From contig NZ_JNIE01000002.1 in NCBI RefSeq assembly GCF_000702425.1, positions 248,001 through 312,000 on the forward strand: 64,000 nt of DNA. Reading direction: 5' to 3'. The position numbers and the translations under genes were made by a program. The notes beneath the pieces were generated by a model that was given only the letters and a program-made list of their open reading frames with translations, was not told where the DNA came from and did not search any database. The stretch is from Thermocrinis jamiesonii. GTDB taxonomy: Bacteria > Aquificota > Aquificia > Aquificales > Aquificaceae. Each line of letters begins with the position of its first letter. The stretch's first letter is position 1. This document shows positions 37,514 to 46,156 of the stretch, piece by piece.

Positions 37514-37561
37514 TATTCCAAGCCCCCTTTACCGGGGGCACAAAAATATAGAGGAAACATC

Positions 37562-38278
37562 ATGAACAGGCGGAGTTTTATAAAAGCATGCAGTACCATA
37601 GCGGTAGCTTCTATGATAGACCCATCTGTATTTTCTGGGCTTATCTCAGCCCAAGAGGGAATGTTCAAAGCATACAAAAAAGCCATTCTGTTAAAAGAGG
37701 ATGGCTCTCCCCTCACAGAAGAGGACCTAAAACCGCACACAAACTACATATTTTTCTATCCCTACGCAAGCACACCTTGTTATATTATTAATCTTGGAGA
37801 AGAGGTTAAACCTGTGGAGGTTACACTAAGGAACGGTAAGAAATACAACTGGCAAGGTGGGGTGGGAAGCAAAAAAAGTATAGTTGCATACTCTGCTATC
37901 TGTGCCCATCAATGGAGCTATCCAACCAAGAAGTATTCTTTCATAAACTACTATCCTCCAGAAAAGCCCTCTGAGATTACAAAAAAGGCAGGAATAATTC
38001 AATGCTGTGCCCATTTGGCCCTTTATGACCCAAAGGAAGGAGCAAAGGTAATTGATGGTCCAGCAGAGTTTCCGTTAGCCTCTGTGGTTATACAGGAGGA
38101 AGGTGGAAAGTTTTACGCCATAGGCATACTTGGAGTGGATCAATTTGATAAGTTCTTTGATAATTACAAAAGAGAATTGAGAGAAGCTTACGGATCAACT
38201 GCGAAGGCAAAAGAATTAGTGGAGTCGTGCAAAGTGATGGAGGTAAGCAAGTATGTTGGACAAGTCATTTACTGTTAA
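37562..38278 (+). CDS. TAT-exported Rieske [2Fe-2S] protein
   Basis: A 238-residue protein with a twin-arginine leader, NRRSFIKACSTIAVA. The Rieske ligands are C114-A-H116 (SAICAHQW) and C148-C-A-H151 (IIQCCAHLALYD), but 31 residues lie between the two boxes, more than the usual 15 to 17. It lies 48 bp after fccB and is transcribed with it, so it probably handles electrons from sulfide oxidation or links to the bc1-type chain. It has no membrane segment beyond the leader. Homologues beside FCSD in other Aquificales would settle the pairing. Confidence 0.8.
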   Translation: MNRRSFIKACSTIAVASMIDPSVFSGLISAQEGMFKAYKKAILLKEDGSPLTEEDLKPHTNYIFFYPYASTPCYIINLGEEVKPVEVTLRNGKKYNWQGGVGSKKSIVAYSAICAHQWSYPTKKYSFINYYPPEKPSEITKKAGIIQCCAHLALYDPKEGAKVIDGPAEFPLASVVIQEEGGKFYAIGILGVDQFDKFFDNYKRELREAYGSTAKAKELVESCKVMEVSKYVGQVIYC

Positions 38279-38781
38279 CAGAAGGGACCTTATAAAGGGG
38301 ACAGTAGAGGTTTGTGAGAACCACTCATGGAGATTTTAACTACGATTTGGCGTGCATCATTCCACCCATGAAAGCAAGCTCTCTGTTAGAACACATAGGA
38401 CTCTTGAAAAAGGGCGAAAAGTGGGTTGATGTAAATCCTTTGACTTTTGAAACGAAAATACCAAACGTGTTTGTGATAGGGGATGCAGCCCAAAGCTACC
38501 TTCCAAAGAGCGGATATGTGGCCTATTCTGAAGGCAAATTGGTAGCAAAGATAATAAACGCAAGAATAAAAGGTAAAAAGGTTGAAGAAGAGTATATGCA
38601 GATGGTATGCTATGCAACGGTAAGCGATAGAGAAGCTATTATGGTGGAGACGAGCTTTAGGTATGATAACATCAATAAAAGATTTATTCCTTCACACAGA
38701 GAGGACAACAAGAGAAAGGAGACAACGGCCAAAAGATACGAAGAGTGGGCTAAAGGTTTGTGGAGAGAGCTTTTTGGTTAG
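38253..38781 (+). pseudogene. Internally deleted second FCSD flavoprotein gene
   Basis: The first piece starts at ATG 38253, inside the end of the Rieske gene, and reads MLDKSFTVNRRDLIKG, a twin-arginine leader as in fccB, then loses register near 38298-38313. From about 38311 a different frame continues RTTHGDFNYDLACIIPPM and runs to 38781, matching fccB from residue ~277 to its end, including FVIGDAAQ, PKSGYVAYSEGKLVAKII and the late Cys (MVCYATV). About 265 codons carrying the FAD site and first redox Cys are missing. An active product is very unlikely. Confidence 0.82.
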
Positions 38782-38784
38782 GGT

Positions 38785-38988
38785 TTAAAATTCTTTTAGC
38801 ATTCCCTTAACTTTGTCTTCCCAACCTGGATGCACAAAATCTGGCTTTCTTAGACTTCTTTTCCTCTTCTTTGACTTTTTTGTGTTGTAGTGGGCTCCTC
38901 CGGACTTCCACCTTTTTATCTTGCCCGTGGCAGTTATCTTAAACCTCTTCTTTGCGGACCTGTTAGATTTCATCTTCACCTTTGCCAT
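38785..38988 (-). CDS. rpmI: 50S ribosomal protein L35
   Basis: A 67-residue, highly basic protein beginning AKVKMKSNRSAKKRFKIT and containing SGGAHYNTKKSKKRKRSLR, the L35 pattern. It binds 23S rRNA. Usually found as infC-rpmI-rplT; here it stands alone, 22 bp after fliA and on the same strand. It ends 3 bp from the convergent FCSD remnant. Confidence 0.96.
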   Translation of the reverse strand: MAKVKMKSNRSAKKRFKITATGKIKRWKSGGAHYNTKKSKKRKRSLRKPDFVHPGWEDKVKGMLKEF

Positions 38989-39010
38989 CTTCCTTTACCT
39001 CCAAGCTACA

Positions 39011-39700
39011 TTATACCACATCTTTCAACATTTCCCTAAGCTTGTTTATGGCACTCTCCTTTATTTGAGATATTCTGGCAGTAGATACACCTAAAAGCTT
39101 TGCCACCTCTTTGGCTGGAATTTCTTCGTAGAATAGAAGTTGTAGAACAAGCTGTTCCCTTTGTTCCAAGCGTTTTATTGCAGAAATTATCTTTTCCTTT
39201 AGGTCCGCTTCCATTACATTCTCTTCCGGAGATCCTAATTTTGCAGAAAGCACCTCTTCGTAACTTCTTCCTTCCCTGAATATATCATCTAAGGATAGAA
39301 TGTATGATGCGGATATTTTCTGAAGGTCAGAGTAAAAGGTTTCTGGTTTTTCTCCCAAAGCACTTATAAGCTCATCATCCGTGGGCTCTCTACCCAACTC
39401 CTGCGTGAGTCTTTCTAAGGTTTGTTTTATTTCCTTTTCCCTTTTTCTAAGCGACTTACTCCCAAAATCTAAGCTTCGCAAGTAATCGTATATGGCTCCT
39501 TTAATCCTAAGCTTTAAATAGGCCTCTGGATTTTTGGTATTATCCAGCCTTTGGGCAGATTCTAAAACTGCCAGAATACCCTGCCCTATGAGGTCATTTA
39601 CATCAACAGTATCTGGTAAATGCCTGTGTATTCTGTGCGCTAAGGATTTTACCAAAGGCAAATACTTTAATACGAGTTCTTTTTTTATGTCTTTATTCAT
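39011..39700 (-). CDS. fliA: RNA polymerase sigma-28 (FliA/WhiG family)
   Basis: A 229-residue alternative sigma factor. Region 2 includes LVKSLAHRIHRHLPDTVDVNDLIGQGILAVLE with the FliA-specific spacing, then LRIKGAIYDYLRSLDFGSKSLRKR. Region 3 is LERLTQELGREPTDDELISALG, and region 4 has EVAKLLGVSTARISQIKESAINKLR as the HTH. In flagellate bacteria it transcribes late flagellar genes; no flagellar gene is in the window. It precedes rpmI by 22 bp, so the two may be cotranscribed. No ribosome binding site is obvious. Confidence 0.9.
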   Translation of the reverse strand: MNKDIKKELVLKYLPLVKSLAHRIHRHLPDTVDVNDLIGQGILAVLESAQRLDNTKNPEAYLKLRIKGAIYDYLRSLDFGSKSLRKREKEIKQTLERLTQELGREPTDDELISALGEKPETFYSDLQKISASYILSLDDIFREGRSYEEVLSAKLGSPEENVMEADLKEKIISAIKRLEQREQLVLQLLFYEEIPAKEVAKLLGVSTARISQIKESAINKLREMLKDVV

Positions 39701-39782
39701 CTGTTTTTTATTATTTTACATTACAAACATCATAAATTTAACCGCTTGAATTAACATGGTTCTAAGTTTAGAATTCACCTTT

Positions 39783-41783
39783 ATGAAAGCCAGTTTGACT
39801 GTTTCTGGTATGACATGTGCCAACTGTGCGAAGGCCATAGAGCTATCTCTTAAAAGACTTCACGGTGTTTTGGACGTTAAAGTGTCCTTTGAACTTGGTA
39901 GGGTTTGGGTAGAGTTTGACGAGGATATTTTGAGCTTGGAGAGCATAAAAGAAACCATAGAATCTCTTGGCTATCAAGTGGAAAAAGAGAAAATAAAAGA
40001 TTACAGTCTAATCATACTTGCTTTTTGTTGGACAGCAAGTGCGGTAGTAATGTTTCTTATGTTTTTCCAAACAGAATTTAACTATCCTTTACAAGCACTG
40101 CTTTCAACCCTTGTGCAAATAGTTGGGGGATACGGACTTTACAGATCCGCCTATCACTCTTTGAAAGCAAAGATCGGAAACATGGACTTGCTCATATCCC
40201 TTGGAAGCACTGCTGCCCTCTTTTACAGCTATTTAGCCCTTTTAAACATAATACCGGAAGAGCCTCTTTTTGAAACTTCCATGCTACTTATTACCTTTGT
40301 TAGAACTGGAAAATTTTTGGAAGGGAGGGCAAAGAAGAAGGCTACAGAAAGTTTGAGGAAGCTTTTTGGCTTGCAAACTCTTAAAGTGAGGGTGCTAAAA
40401 GAGAAAGAAGAGGAAAAGAGTGTGTATGAAGTGTTTGTAGGGGACAGGATAGTGCTCAGAAGTGGGGACATGATTCCTTTGGACAGCAGGCTCGTGGAAG
40501 GAAAGCTAAGCGTTGATGAGTCAATGATAACCGGAGAAAGTATGCCCGTTGTGAAAGAGGTAGGAGATGAGTTAATCTCTGGTAGTCTTGTGATAAATGG
40601 ATACTGTATTGCGAGAGTAGAAAAGACCTTTTCAAGAAGTTACGCCTCTCTTTTGATAAAGCTCTTGGAAAAGGCCCTTTTGGAAAAACCAAGAATACAC
40701 CGAATAGCGGATAAGGTTTCACATTACTTTGTCCAGTTTGTTATTGGTCTTTCTTTTCTTGTATTTTTGTTTTGGTTTTTGAAAACTGGTGACTTTCAGA
40801 AGGCTATAACCTTTTCCTTAGCGGTTTTGGTAATTTCTTGCCCCTGTGCCTTTGGCATAGCGGTGCCTCTTGCGATAACAGTTGGGTTAAACAGAGCTTA
40901 CAGGAAAGGTGTGCTCATCAAAAAGCCAGAAGCCTTTGAAAAAAGGATAGACATACTTCTTATGGACAAAACCGGAACCATTACCGAAGGGAAACCAAAG
41001 GTAAGCAAAACAAACATTTCCCAAGAGCATTTAGACATTGCATACAGCCTATCTTTAAAGTCTAATCATCCATACTCGGTAGCCATAAGGGAGTATTGTA
41101 AAAGCTTGGGAGCTAAGGAGGTTCCCTTGCAAAACTGCAAAGAAGAAGTGGGCGTGGGGGTCTTGTGTGATGGATACATGCTTGGAAGAGGGGAAGGAGG
41201 AAAAACTGTGTTAGCCAAAGATGGCAAAACCTTAGCGGAATTTCACTTTGAGGAAAACATAAGGGAAGGGGTAAGGGAAGTTTTGGAATTTCTGAAGAAG
41301 AGAAAAATTGAGGTAATTCTGGTAAGTGGGGATGAGGAGGAAAGGGTAAAAAAGGTGTCAGAGCTTCTTGGAATAGAAAAATGGTATGCTAAGATGAAGC
41401 CCGAACAAAAGCTTAGCATACTTTCTGAACTACAAAGCAAGGGATACAAGGTAGGTATGGTGGGAGATGGTATAAACGATGCCCCTGTGCTTGCAAAGGC
41501 TGACCTGTCTTTTGCAATAGGTTCTGGTACAGATGTGGCAAAGTTTTCCACAGACATAGTGCTAAACTCAGGCTTTGTGGGTTTAAAAGAATTTTTTGCA
41601 CTAAGTGAGGTGGTAAGAAAAAGAATAAAGGAAAACCTCCTTTGGGCTTTCGGATACAACATACTGGCTATTCCTATCGCAAGCGGTGTATTTTATCCAC
41701 ACTTTTTTATAAAGCCTGAGTTTGCAGGCTTGCTTATGGCTCTCTCTTCTTTAAGCGTTGTCATAAACTCTCTGCGTAAGTAG
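39783..41783 (+). CDS. copA: Copper-transporting P1B-type ATPase
   Basis: A 666-residue heavy-metal ATPase. The N-terminal HMA domain has GMTCANC (Cys12, Cys15). The core has ITGESMPV, the transmembrane metal motif ISCPCAFGIAVPLA (CPC, as in Cu+ pumps), the phosphorylation site MDKTGTITEG, SNHPYSVAIREY (HP motif) and MVGDGINDAPVLAKAD. It exports Cu+ from the cytoplasm. I start at ATG 39783, directly before the HMA domain; an ATG at 39756 adds nine residues and neither has a good binding site. A permease gene follows after 16 bp. Confidence 0.93.
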   Translation: MKASLTVSGMTCANCAKAIELSLKRLHGVLDVKVSFELGRVWVEFDEDILSLESIKETIESLGYQVEKEKIKDYSLIILAFCWTASAVVMFLMFFQTEFNYPLQALLSTLVQIVGGYGLYRSAYHSLKAKIGNMDLLISLGSTAALFYSYLALLNIIPEEPLFETSMLLITFVRTGKFLEGRAKKKATESLRKLFGLQTLKVRVLKEKEEEKSVYEVFVGDRIVLRSGDMIPLDSRLVEGKLSVDESMITGESMPVVKEVGDELISGSLVINGYCIARVEKTFSRSYASLLIKLLEKALLEKPRIHRIADKVSHYFVQFVIGLSFLVFLFWFLKTGDFQKAITFSLAVLVISCPCAFGIAVPLAITVGLNRAYRKGVLIKKPEAFEKRIDILLMDKTGTITEGKPKVSKTNISQEHLDIAYSLSLKSNHPYSVAIREYCKSLGAKEVPLQNCKEEVGVGVLCDGYMLGRGEGGKTVLAKDGKTLAEFHFEENIREGVREVLEFLKKRKIEVILVSGDEEERVKKVSELLGIEKWYAKMKPEQKLSILSELQSKGYKVGMVGDGINDAPVLAKADLSFAIGSGTDVAKFSTDIVLNSGFVGLKEFFALSEVVRKRIKENLLWAFGYNILAIPIASGVFYPHFFIKPEFAGLLMALSSLSVVINSLRK

Positions 41784-41799
41784 GAATATTATCTTACTT

Positions 41800-42642
41800 A
41801 TGGAACTTTTAAAAAATTTTTACTCCTACTTGGCTGAAATAATCCCCTTTTTCATACTGGCTGTCTTCATAAGTGCCCTACTTAAAACCACAGTAAAACC
41901 TTCTTTGTTTTTGAAGATCCTGTCCAACAGAGTGTATGCTCCCGTATTGACTGCCCTATTGGGTGGAGTTATGCCTTTGTGCTCTTGCTCTATGATACCC
42001 TTGGCAAATTTTATAAACAGCTATTCTAAGGGTTATGGGCCGGTTATTGCCTTTCTTGTAACCGCTCCAACCCTTTCGCCTGTTATATTACTCTTAACTT
42101 ACGGTTTGTTTGGATGGGAGGTGTCCCTTTACAGGCTGTTTGCTTCCCTCTTTTTTGCTCTGTCTTTGGGCTTAATTGCAGATTATGTGCATAAAAAACC
42201 CATAACTTTAAGGCTAAGTAGCCACACTGAAAAACCTAAAAAGATATCTACGTTTTTTGAAGGTTTGAAGGACCAACTACCCGTGGTTAAGTATCTGCTC
42301 ATTGGAATATTCATAGCCTCAATCATGAAAACTTACATACCTCCCCAGCTTACTGCCAGCATCTCCCAAAGTCCGCTTGTTTATCCTCTTATATCCTTAG
42401 TAGCAATACCGATCTACGTGTGCTCTGGAGAGGATGTAGTTTTGGGGAAAGCTATCTTAGATGTAGGATTTACCACAGGCCAAGCTATGACCTTTATGCT
42501 ATCAAGCAGTGGTGTTTGTTTACCAACAATCTTTGCGGTTATGTCTTTTCTCCCAAAGAGAATAGTTGTGCTCTATACCACAGGATGGTTTTTGTTTTCT
42601 ATCGTGACCGGTTTTGCTTACGATATACTTTTCTATAAATAA
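41800..42642 (+). CDS. DUF318/ArsP-family permease
   Basis: A 280-residue membrane protein with about eight helices. The duplicated signature is clear: GGVMPLCSCSMIPLANFI and, in the second half, IYVCSGEDVVLGKAILDVG, with VTAPTLSPVILLL. This is the YraQ/DUF318 permease family, some of whose members (ArsP) export organoarsenicals. Conserved Cys in PLCSCS suggests a thiophilic metal or metalloid. Being 16 bp after copA, it likely shares metal regulation. Substrate not known. Confidence 0.83.
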   Translation: MELLKNFYSYLAEIIPFFILAVFISALLKTTVKPSLFLKILSNRVYAPVLTALLGGVMPLCSCSMIPLANFINSYSKGYGPVIAFLVTAPTLSPVILLLTYGLFGWEVSLYRLFASLFFALSLGLIADYVHKKPITLRLSSHTEKPKKISTFFEGLKDQLPVVKYLLIGIFIASIMKTYIPPQLTASISQSPLVYPLISLVAIPIYVCSGEDVVLGKAILDVGFTTGQAMTFMLSSSGVCLPTIFAVMSFLPKRIVVLYTTGWFLFSIVTGFAYDILFYK

Positions 42643-42670
42643 GCATTAAAATACTTAAAAGGAGGGAACA

Positions 42671-43024
42671 ATGGACAGATATTCACAAGTTCTTCAGGAG
42701 CTAATAAGAAACACGGGGCTTGAAGGTGCTTCCTTAGTTTCCGCAGACGGTTTGCCTATATCTTCAGTTCTAAAACCTGGTATGGAAGAAGATAGGATAG
42801 CTGCTATGAGCGCCGCTATTCTATCCTTAGGTGAAAGGGTGGCAGAAGAGCTGGCTAAGGGACATCTTGAGCAGATAACCATAAAGGGGCAGAATGGGTA
42901 TGTAATAATGACCGGAGTTGGTTCAGATGCGGTTATGGTGGTGTTAGCGGACAATAATGCTAAATTGGGGCTTTTGTTAATGGAAATAAAAAAAGCTCAA
43001 GAAAAAATAAAAGCCTTGCTATAA
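42671..43024 (+). CDS. Roadblock/LC7 domain protein
   Basis: A 117-residue single-domain Roadblock/LC7 protein, the fold of MglB and CvnB. The pattern LEGASLVSADGLPISSVL, then DRIAAMSAAILSLGERVAEEL and the amphipathic LADNNAKLGLLLMEIKKA is characteristic. Roadblock dimers bind Ras-like GTPases, often as GTPase-activating proteins. A DUF4388 gene and a GTPase gene follow within 12 bp and by overlap. GGAGGG stands before the ATG. It is likely the regulator of the GTPase. Confidence 0.9.
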   Translation: MDRYSQVLQELIRNTGLEGASLVSADGLPISSVLKPGMEEDRIAAMSAAILSLGERVAEELAKGHLEQITIKGQNGYVIMTGVGSDAVMVVLADNNAKLGLLLMEIKKAQEKIKALL

Positions 43025-43036
43025 GTTTGATGGGTA

Positions 43037-43732
43037 ATGGCCCTAACCGGAGATCTAAGCACTTTTAACTTTGTGGATATATTCCAAATCATTGGAAGAG
43101 ATAAAAAGAGTGGTATTCTTTTCGTAGAATGGAAAGACCTAACCTGTGCATATTACGTAAAGGACGGTGAGTTTATCTTTTCCAGACCTGTGGATAAGGT
43201 TTACAGAGTATATGCAGACAAAGACTTTGACCTATTGCTGAACAAACTGCGTATGGGTCCAGAAAGCTTACCCAGGACTGTGGAGCGGTTCTTAATATCC
43301 AGGCTTGGTATGAAAGAAGGTATATTTTCTTTTACACCGGGATTTATAAAGTATGGCTCGGACTATCCTGTTGAGTATCCTATAGAACACCTTATTGTTC
43401 TTGCCTCTAGGCATCTGGCTCCGCAGGAGGTTCAACGTAAAATATCTGACGACATGCTGCTTTTTGAAAGGATCCCGGGCACAGAGGAGATTCTGTCTAA
43501 GGCTAAAATAAACAAGTTTGAAGAGCGCGTTCTTTCGCTCGTAAACGGTAATAAAACTGTTTTCGAAATAAGACAATCCGCAGGGTTGGAAAGTTTGGTG
43601 GTAGATAGAGCTTTGTATGCTTTTCTAGCCCTTGGTCTTATAAGGCGTAAGAAAAAAGAAGTTAAGCCAAAACAGGCTAACATAACCCTTGAGCTTCTCA
43701 CAAAAATAATAGAGAGAATAAAGGGCTTGTGA
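43037..43732 (+). CDS. DUF4388 domain protein
   Basis: A 231-residue cytosolic protein. The N-terminal ~100 residues are a DUF4388/PATAN domain: LTGDLSTFNFVDIFQIIGRDKKSGILFVE and ACYYVKDGEFIFS-like strand (actually CAYYVKDGEFIFS). The C-terminal part, EERVLSLVNGNKTVFEIRQ and LVVDRALYAFLALGLIRRK, looks like a winged-helix domain. PATAN proteins take part in signalling and response-regulator outputs. The gene lies between the roadblock and GTPase genes and overlaps the latter, replacing the winged-helix DUF742 (CvnC) of actinobacterial conservons. Function unproven. Confidence 0.83.
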   Translation: MALTGDLSTFNFVDIFQIIGRDKKSGILFVEWKDLTCAYYVKDGEFIFSRPVDKVYRVYADKDFDLLLNKLRMGPESLPRTVERFLISRLGMKEGIFSFTPGFIKYGSDYPVEYPIEHLIVLASRHLAPQEVQRKISDDMLLFERIPGTEEILSKAKINKFEERVLSLVNGNKTVFEIRQSAGLESLVVDRALYAFLALGLIRRKKKEVKPKQANITLELLTKIIERIKGL

Positions 43733-44280
43733 TGAAGACAATAAAGAAGATAAAAATAGTTGTAGCTGGGCCTTTTGCCGCAGGAAAAACTCAGTTTATA
43801 AACACAGTAAGTGAGATAAAGACTGTAAAGACTGAAAGAAGGACCCAGCAACCAAGTGAGAAGTCTGTTAAGGATTATACTACAGTTGCGATGGACTTTG
43901 GTAAAATACGCATAGATGATGAGCACGAACTGTATCTTTTTGGAACGCCTGGTCAATTCAGATTTGACTTTATGTGGGAGATCTTAGGGGAAGGAGCACT
44001 TGGAATAATTATCTTAGTGGACAGCACAGATCCGTCTACGTTCCACGAAGCTAGAAAAATAATAAACTTCTTCCAGTCCAGGTTTCCCGTGCCTATGGTT
44101 GTAGGAGCTAACAAGCAGGATCTACCCAACGCCTGGAGCCCAAGGGATGTTATGATCGCATTGGACATAAGCGAAGAAGAAGGCATTCCCGTTATTCCCG
44201 TATCGGCTATAGATAAAGAAAGCGTAAAAAAGGCTCTTTTAACTTTGCTTGAAATAGTTAAATCTAATTTGACTAGTTAG
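43732..44280 (+). CDS. Small GTPase, CvnD/MglA-like
   Basis: A 182-residue GTP-binding protein. The P-loop is GPFAAGKT at residues 13-20, followed by VSEIKTVKTERRTQ and YTTVAMDFGKI (switch 1 region), LYLFGTPGQFRFDFMW (switch 2) and GANKQDLP (base recognition). The order and the FGTPGQ...FMW block match CvnD proteins of Streptomyces conservons more than MglA. It starts in a TGATG overlap with the DUF4388 gene; a GTG one codon earlier is less likely. Its stop directly abuts the convergent argC stop. Confidence 0.88.
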   Translation: MKTIKKIKIVVAGPFAAGKTQFINTVSEIKTVKTERRTQQPSEKSVKDYTTVAMDFGKIRIDDEHELYLFGTPGQFRFDFMWEILGEGALGIIILVDSTDPSTFHEARKIINFFQSRFPVPMVVGANKQDLPNAWSPRDVMIALDISEEEGIPVIPVSAIDKESVKKALLTLLEIVKSNLTS

Positions 44281-45300
44281 TTATGGAAAATTTGGCATTG
44301 AGTCTAAGGCTATATCCTCCTCCAAGCCCATCATGATGTTAAAGTTTTGCACCGCTTGTGATGATGCACCTTTACCCAAATTGTCTATAACGGATATAAC
44401 CTGCAGACAGTTAGACCTACTGTCCCAGATTGGGTGTATAAGACATAGGTTTGTGCCCAAGACATACTTTATATGAGGGGGTTCAGAAACTATCTTTACA
44501 AACTTTTCATCCTTATACACTTCTGTGTAGAGTTCTTTTGGTTCAACCTTCTCACAAAAGATAGAGATACTCGATAGCATTCCTCTTGAGACGGGTACAA
44601 CTACGGGAGAGAACCTTAAAAAGATACTTACTCCCCCAATTTCCTGAATCACGGCTTCCATTTCTGGCACGTGTCGGTGCTTGTGTAAAGAGTAAGCAAA
44701 AAAATCGCCAAACATTTCGGGAAAGTGAAAATGCTGAACTGGTTTTCTTCCAGCACCAGAGACACCAGAAAGGGACGTAACAACTACTTTTTCAACCTTT
44801 ATCTTCTCCTTGAGGAGGGGATACAGTGCCAACAGAACAGAGGTAGGATAACATCCAGGATTTGCTATTAGCTGAGCGTCTTTTATAAGTTTTCTGTATA
44901 TTTCTGGCAGTCCATACACAGCTTTTTTCAAAATATCCGGATATCCATGCTCAAAGCCATAGTATTCTGGATATATTTCCGGGCGCTTTACTCTATAAGC
45001 ACCCGAGAGGTCTATAACCTTTTTACCTTGATTTAAAAGCTTTGGCACAAGTTCAAGGGAATTTTCGTGTGGCAAACATAGAAAAGCCAAGTCGTATTCT
45101 TCTTCAACATCTTGAGTAAGCACTAAATTACCTAAGGATTCTTCAAAAAAAGGAAAGACCTCTGCTATTTTCTTTCCTGCGTGAGAGTGGGAGGTAAGGG
45201 CAACTATCTTTACCTTCGGATGCCTAAGAAGAATCTTTATTAGCTCTATACCGGTGTATCCGGTAGCTCCATAGACCGCAACCCTTATCTCTTGCTCCAT
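44281..45300 (-). CDS. argC: N-acetyl-gamma-glutamyl-phosphate reductase
   Basis: A 339-residue NADPH-dependent enzyme of arginine synthesis. Cofactor loop VAVYGATGYTGIELI at residues 7-21, catalytic Cys in LIANPGCYPTSVLLAL, and the second-domain block SLSGVSGAGRKPVQHFHF. Length is normal for the class. It overlaps rpsI by 16 bp, so arginine synthesis is tied to a ribosomal protein transcript. The C-terminus ends exactly where the convergent GTPase gene ends. Confidence 0.97.
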   Translation of the reverse strand: MEQEIRVAVYGATGYTGIELIKILLRHPKVKIVALTSHSHAGKKIAEVFPFFEESLGNLVLTQDVEEEYDLAFLCLPHENSLELVPKLLNQGKKVIDLSGAYRVKRPEIYPEYYGFEHGYPDILKKAVYGLPEIYRKLIKDAQLIANPGCYPTSVLLALYPLLKEKIKVEKVVVTSLSGVSGAGRKPVQHFHFPEMFGDFFAYSLHKHRHVPEMEAVIQEIGGVSIFLRFSPVVVPVSRGMLSSISIFCEKVEPKELYTEVYKDEKFVKIVSEPPHIKYVLGTNLCLIHPIWDSRSNCLQVISVIDNLGKGASSQAVQNFNIMMGLEEDIALDSMPNFP

Positions 45301-45725
45301 CTATATCCTTTTCTTGCTTTCATCAAGCCATACTTCTTGCGTTCTTTTTCCCTTGCATCTCTTGTTAAGAGACCAGCTTTCTTAAGCGTTTGCCTCAACT
45401 CTGGATTGTATTTTAGAATAGCTTTGGCTATACCATACATTATGGCTTCAGCTTGAGAGGATATACCACCGCCTTCTACCGTAGCGTATATACCAAACTT
45501 TCCTTCAAGACCCGTAAGTCTTAAAGGATACAGCACTTTGTAGTATAGGGTCTCCCTTTGAACGTAGTCTTTCAAATAGAATTCCTTTTGACTGTTTTTT
45601 GCCTTTACTATCTGTTTGTCTGTGTCCTTTACCAACCAAACCCTTGCAATGCTTTCTTTCCTTCTTCCTGTGCCGTAAAAAGAGTTGTCAGGAGTTATTT
45701 TAAAGTCTTTTAACTGCCTTATCAT
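45285..45725 (-). CDS. rpsI: 30S ribosomal protein S9
   Basis: A 146-residue S9. [16 protein letters not shown] is the S9 N-terminal signature, then [21 protein letters not shown], and the basic tail ends in GYRWSKR, the residues that reach the P-site tRNA (usually xFSKR). About 15 residues longer at the N-terminus than the E. coli protein. It overlaps rplM by 4 bp, the normal rplM-rpsI pair. Confidence 0.97.
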   Translation of the reverse strand: MIRQLKDFKITPDNSFYGTGRRKESIARVWLVKDTDKQIVKAKNSQKEFYLKDYVQRETLYYKVLYPLRLTGLEGKFGIYATVEGGGISSQAEAIMYGIAKAILKYNPELRQTLKKAGLLTRDAREKERKKYGLMKARKGYRWSKR

Positions 45726-46156
45726 CCTTCAACCTCCAACTTTTGCGGTTTTTGAGCTTGGTATGGATGATCGGGTCCTATGACTATCTTTAGTCTTTTG
45801 AGCATCCTATGTCCAAGTTTGTTTTTTGGTAACATTCTTTTAACCGCCAACCTGATAACTTCCTCTGGTTTGTTTTCCAGCATCCATTTCAAGGTCCTTA
45901 CTTTATGCCCCCCAGGGTAGTTGGTGTGAAAGTTATACACCTTCTTTTCCAGCTTATTCCCAGTAACTCTAATCTTTTCTGCATTTACAACTACCACAAA
46001 ATCCCCGCAATCTACGTCCGGTTGGTAGTAGGGCTTGTGCTTCCCTATCAAGATCTTTGCAATCTGGCTCGCAAGCCTACCCAATATTTTTCCTTCTGCA
46101 TCCACAACCCACCAATTCCGCACCACATCTTCAGGTCTTATCCTGTATGTCTTCAT
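45722..46156 (-). CDS. rplM: 50S ribosomal protein L13
   Basis: A 144-residue L13: [23 protein letters not shown] at the N-terminus, then [29 protein letters not shown] and [13 protein letters not shown] use the ATG at 46156 because GAGAGGTGAG lies at the right distance; a GTG at 46165 would overlap that site. The ~110 bp upstream hold no gene; a TAAAAT hexamer there (minus strand) may be the -10 for this rplM-rpsI-argC run. Confidence 0.97.
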   Translation of the reverse strand: MKTYRIRPEDVVRNWWVVDAEGKILGRLASQIAKILIGKHKPYYQPDVDCGDFVVVVNAEKIRVTGNKLEKKVYNFHTNYPGGHKVRTLKWMLENKPEEVIRLAVKRMLPKNKLGHRMLKRLKIVIGPDHPYQAQKPQKLEVEG

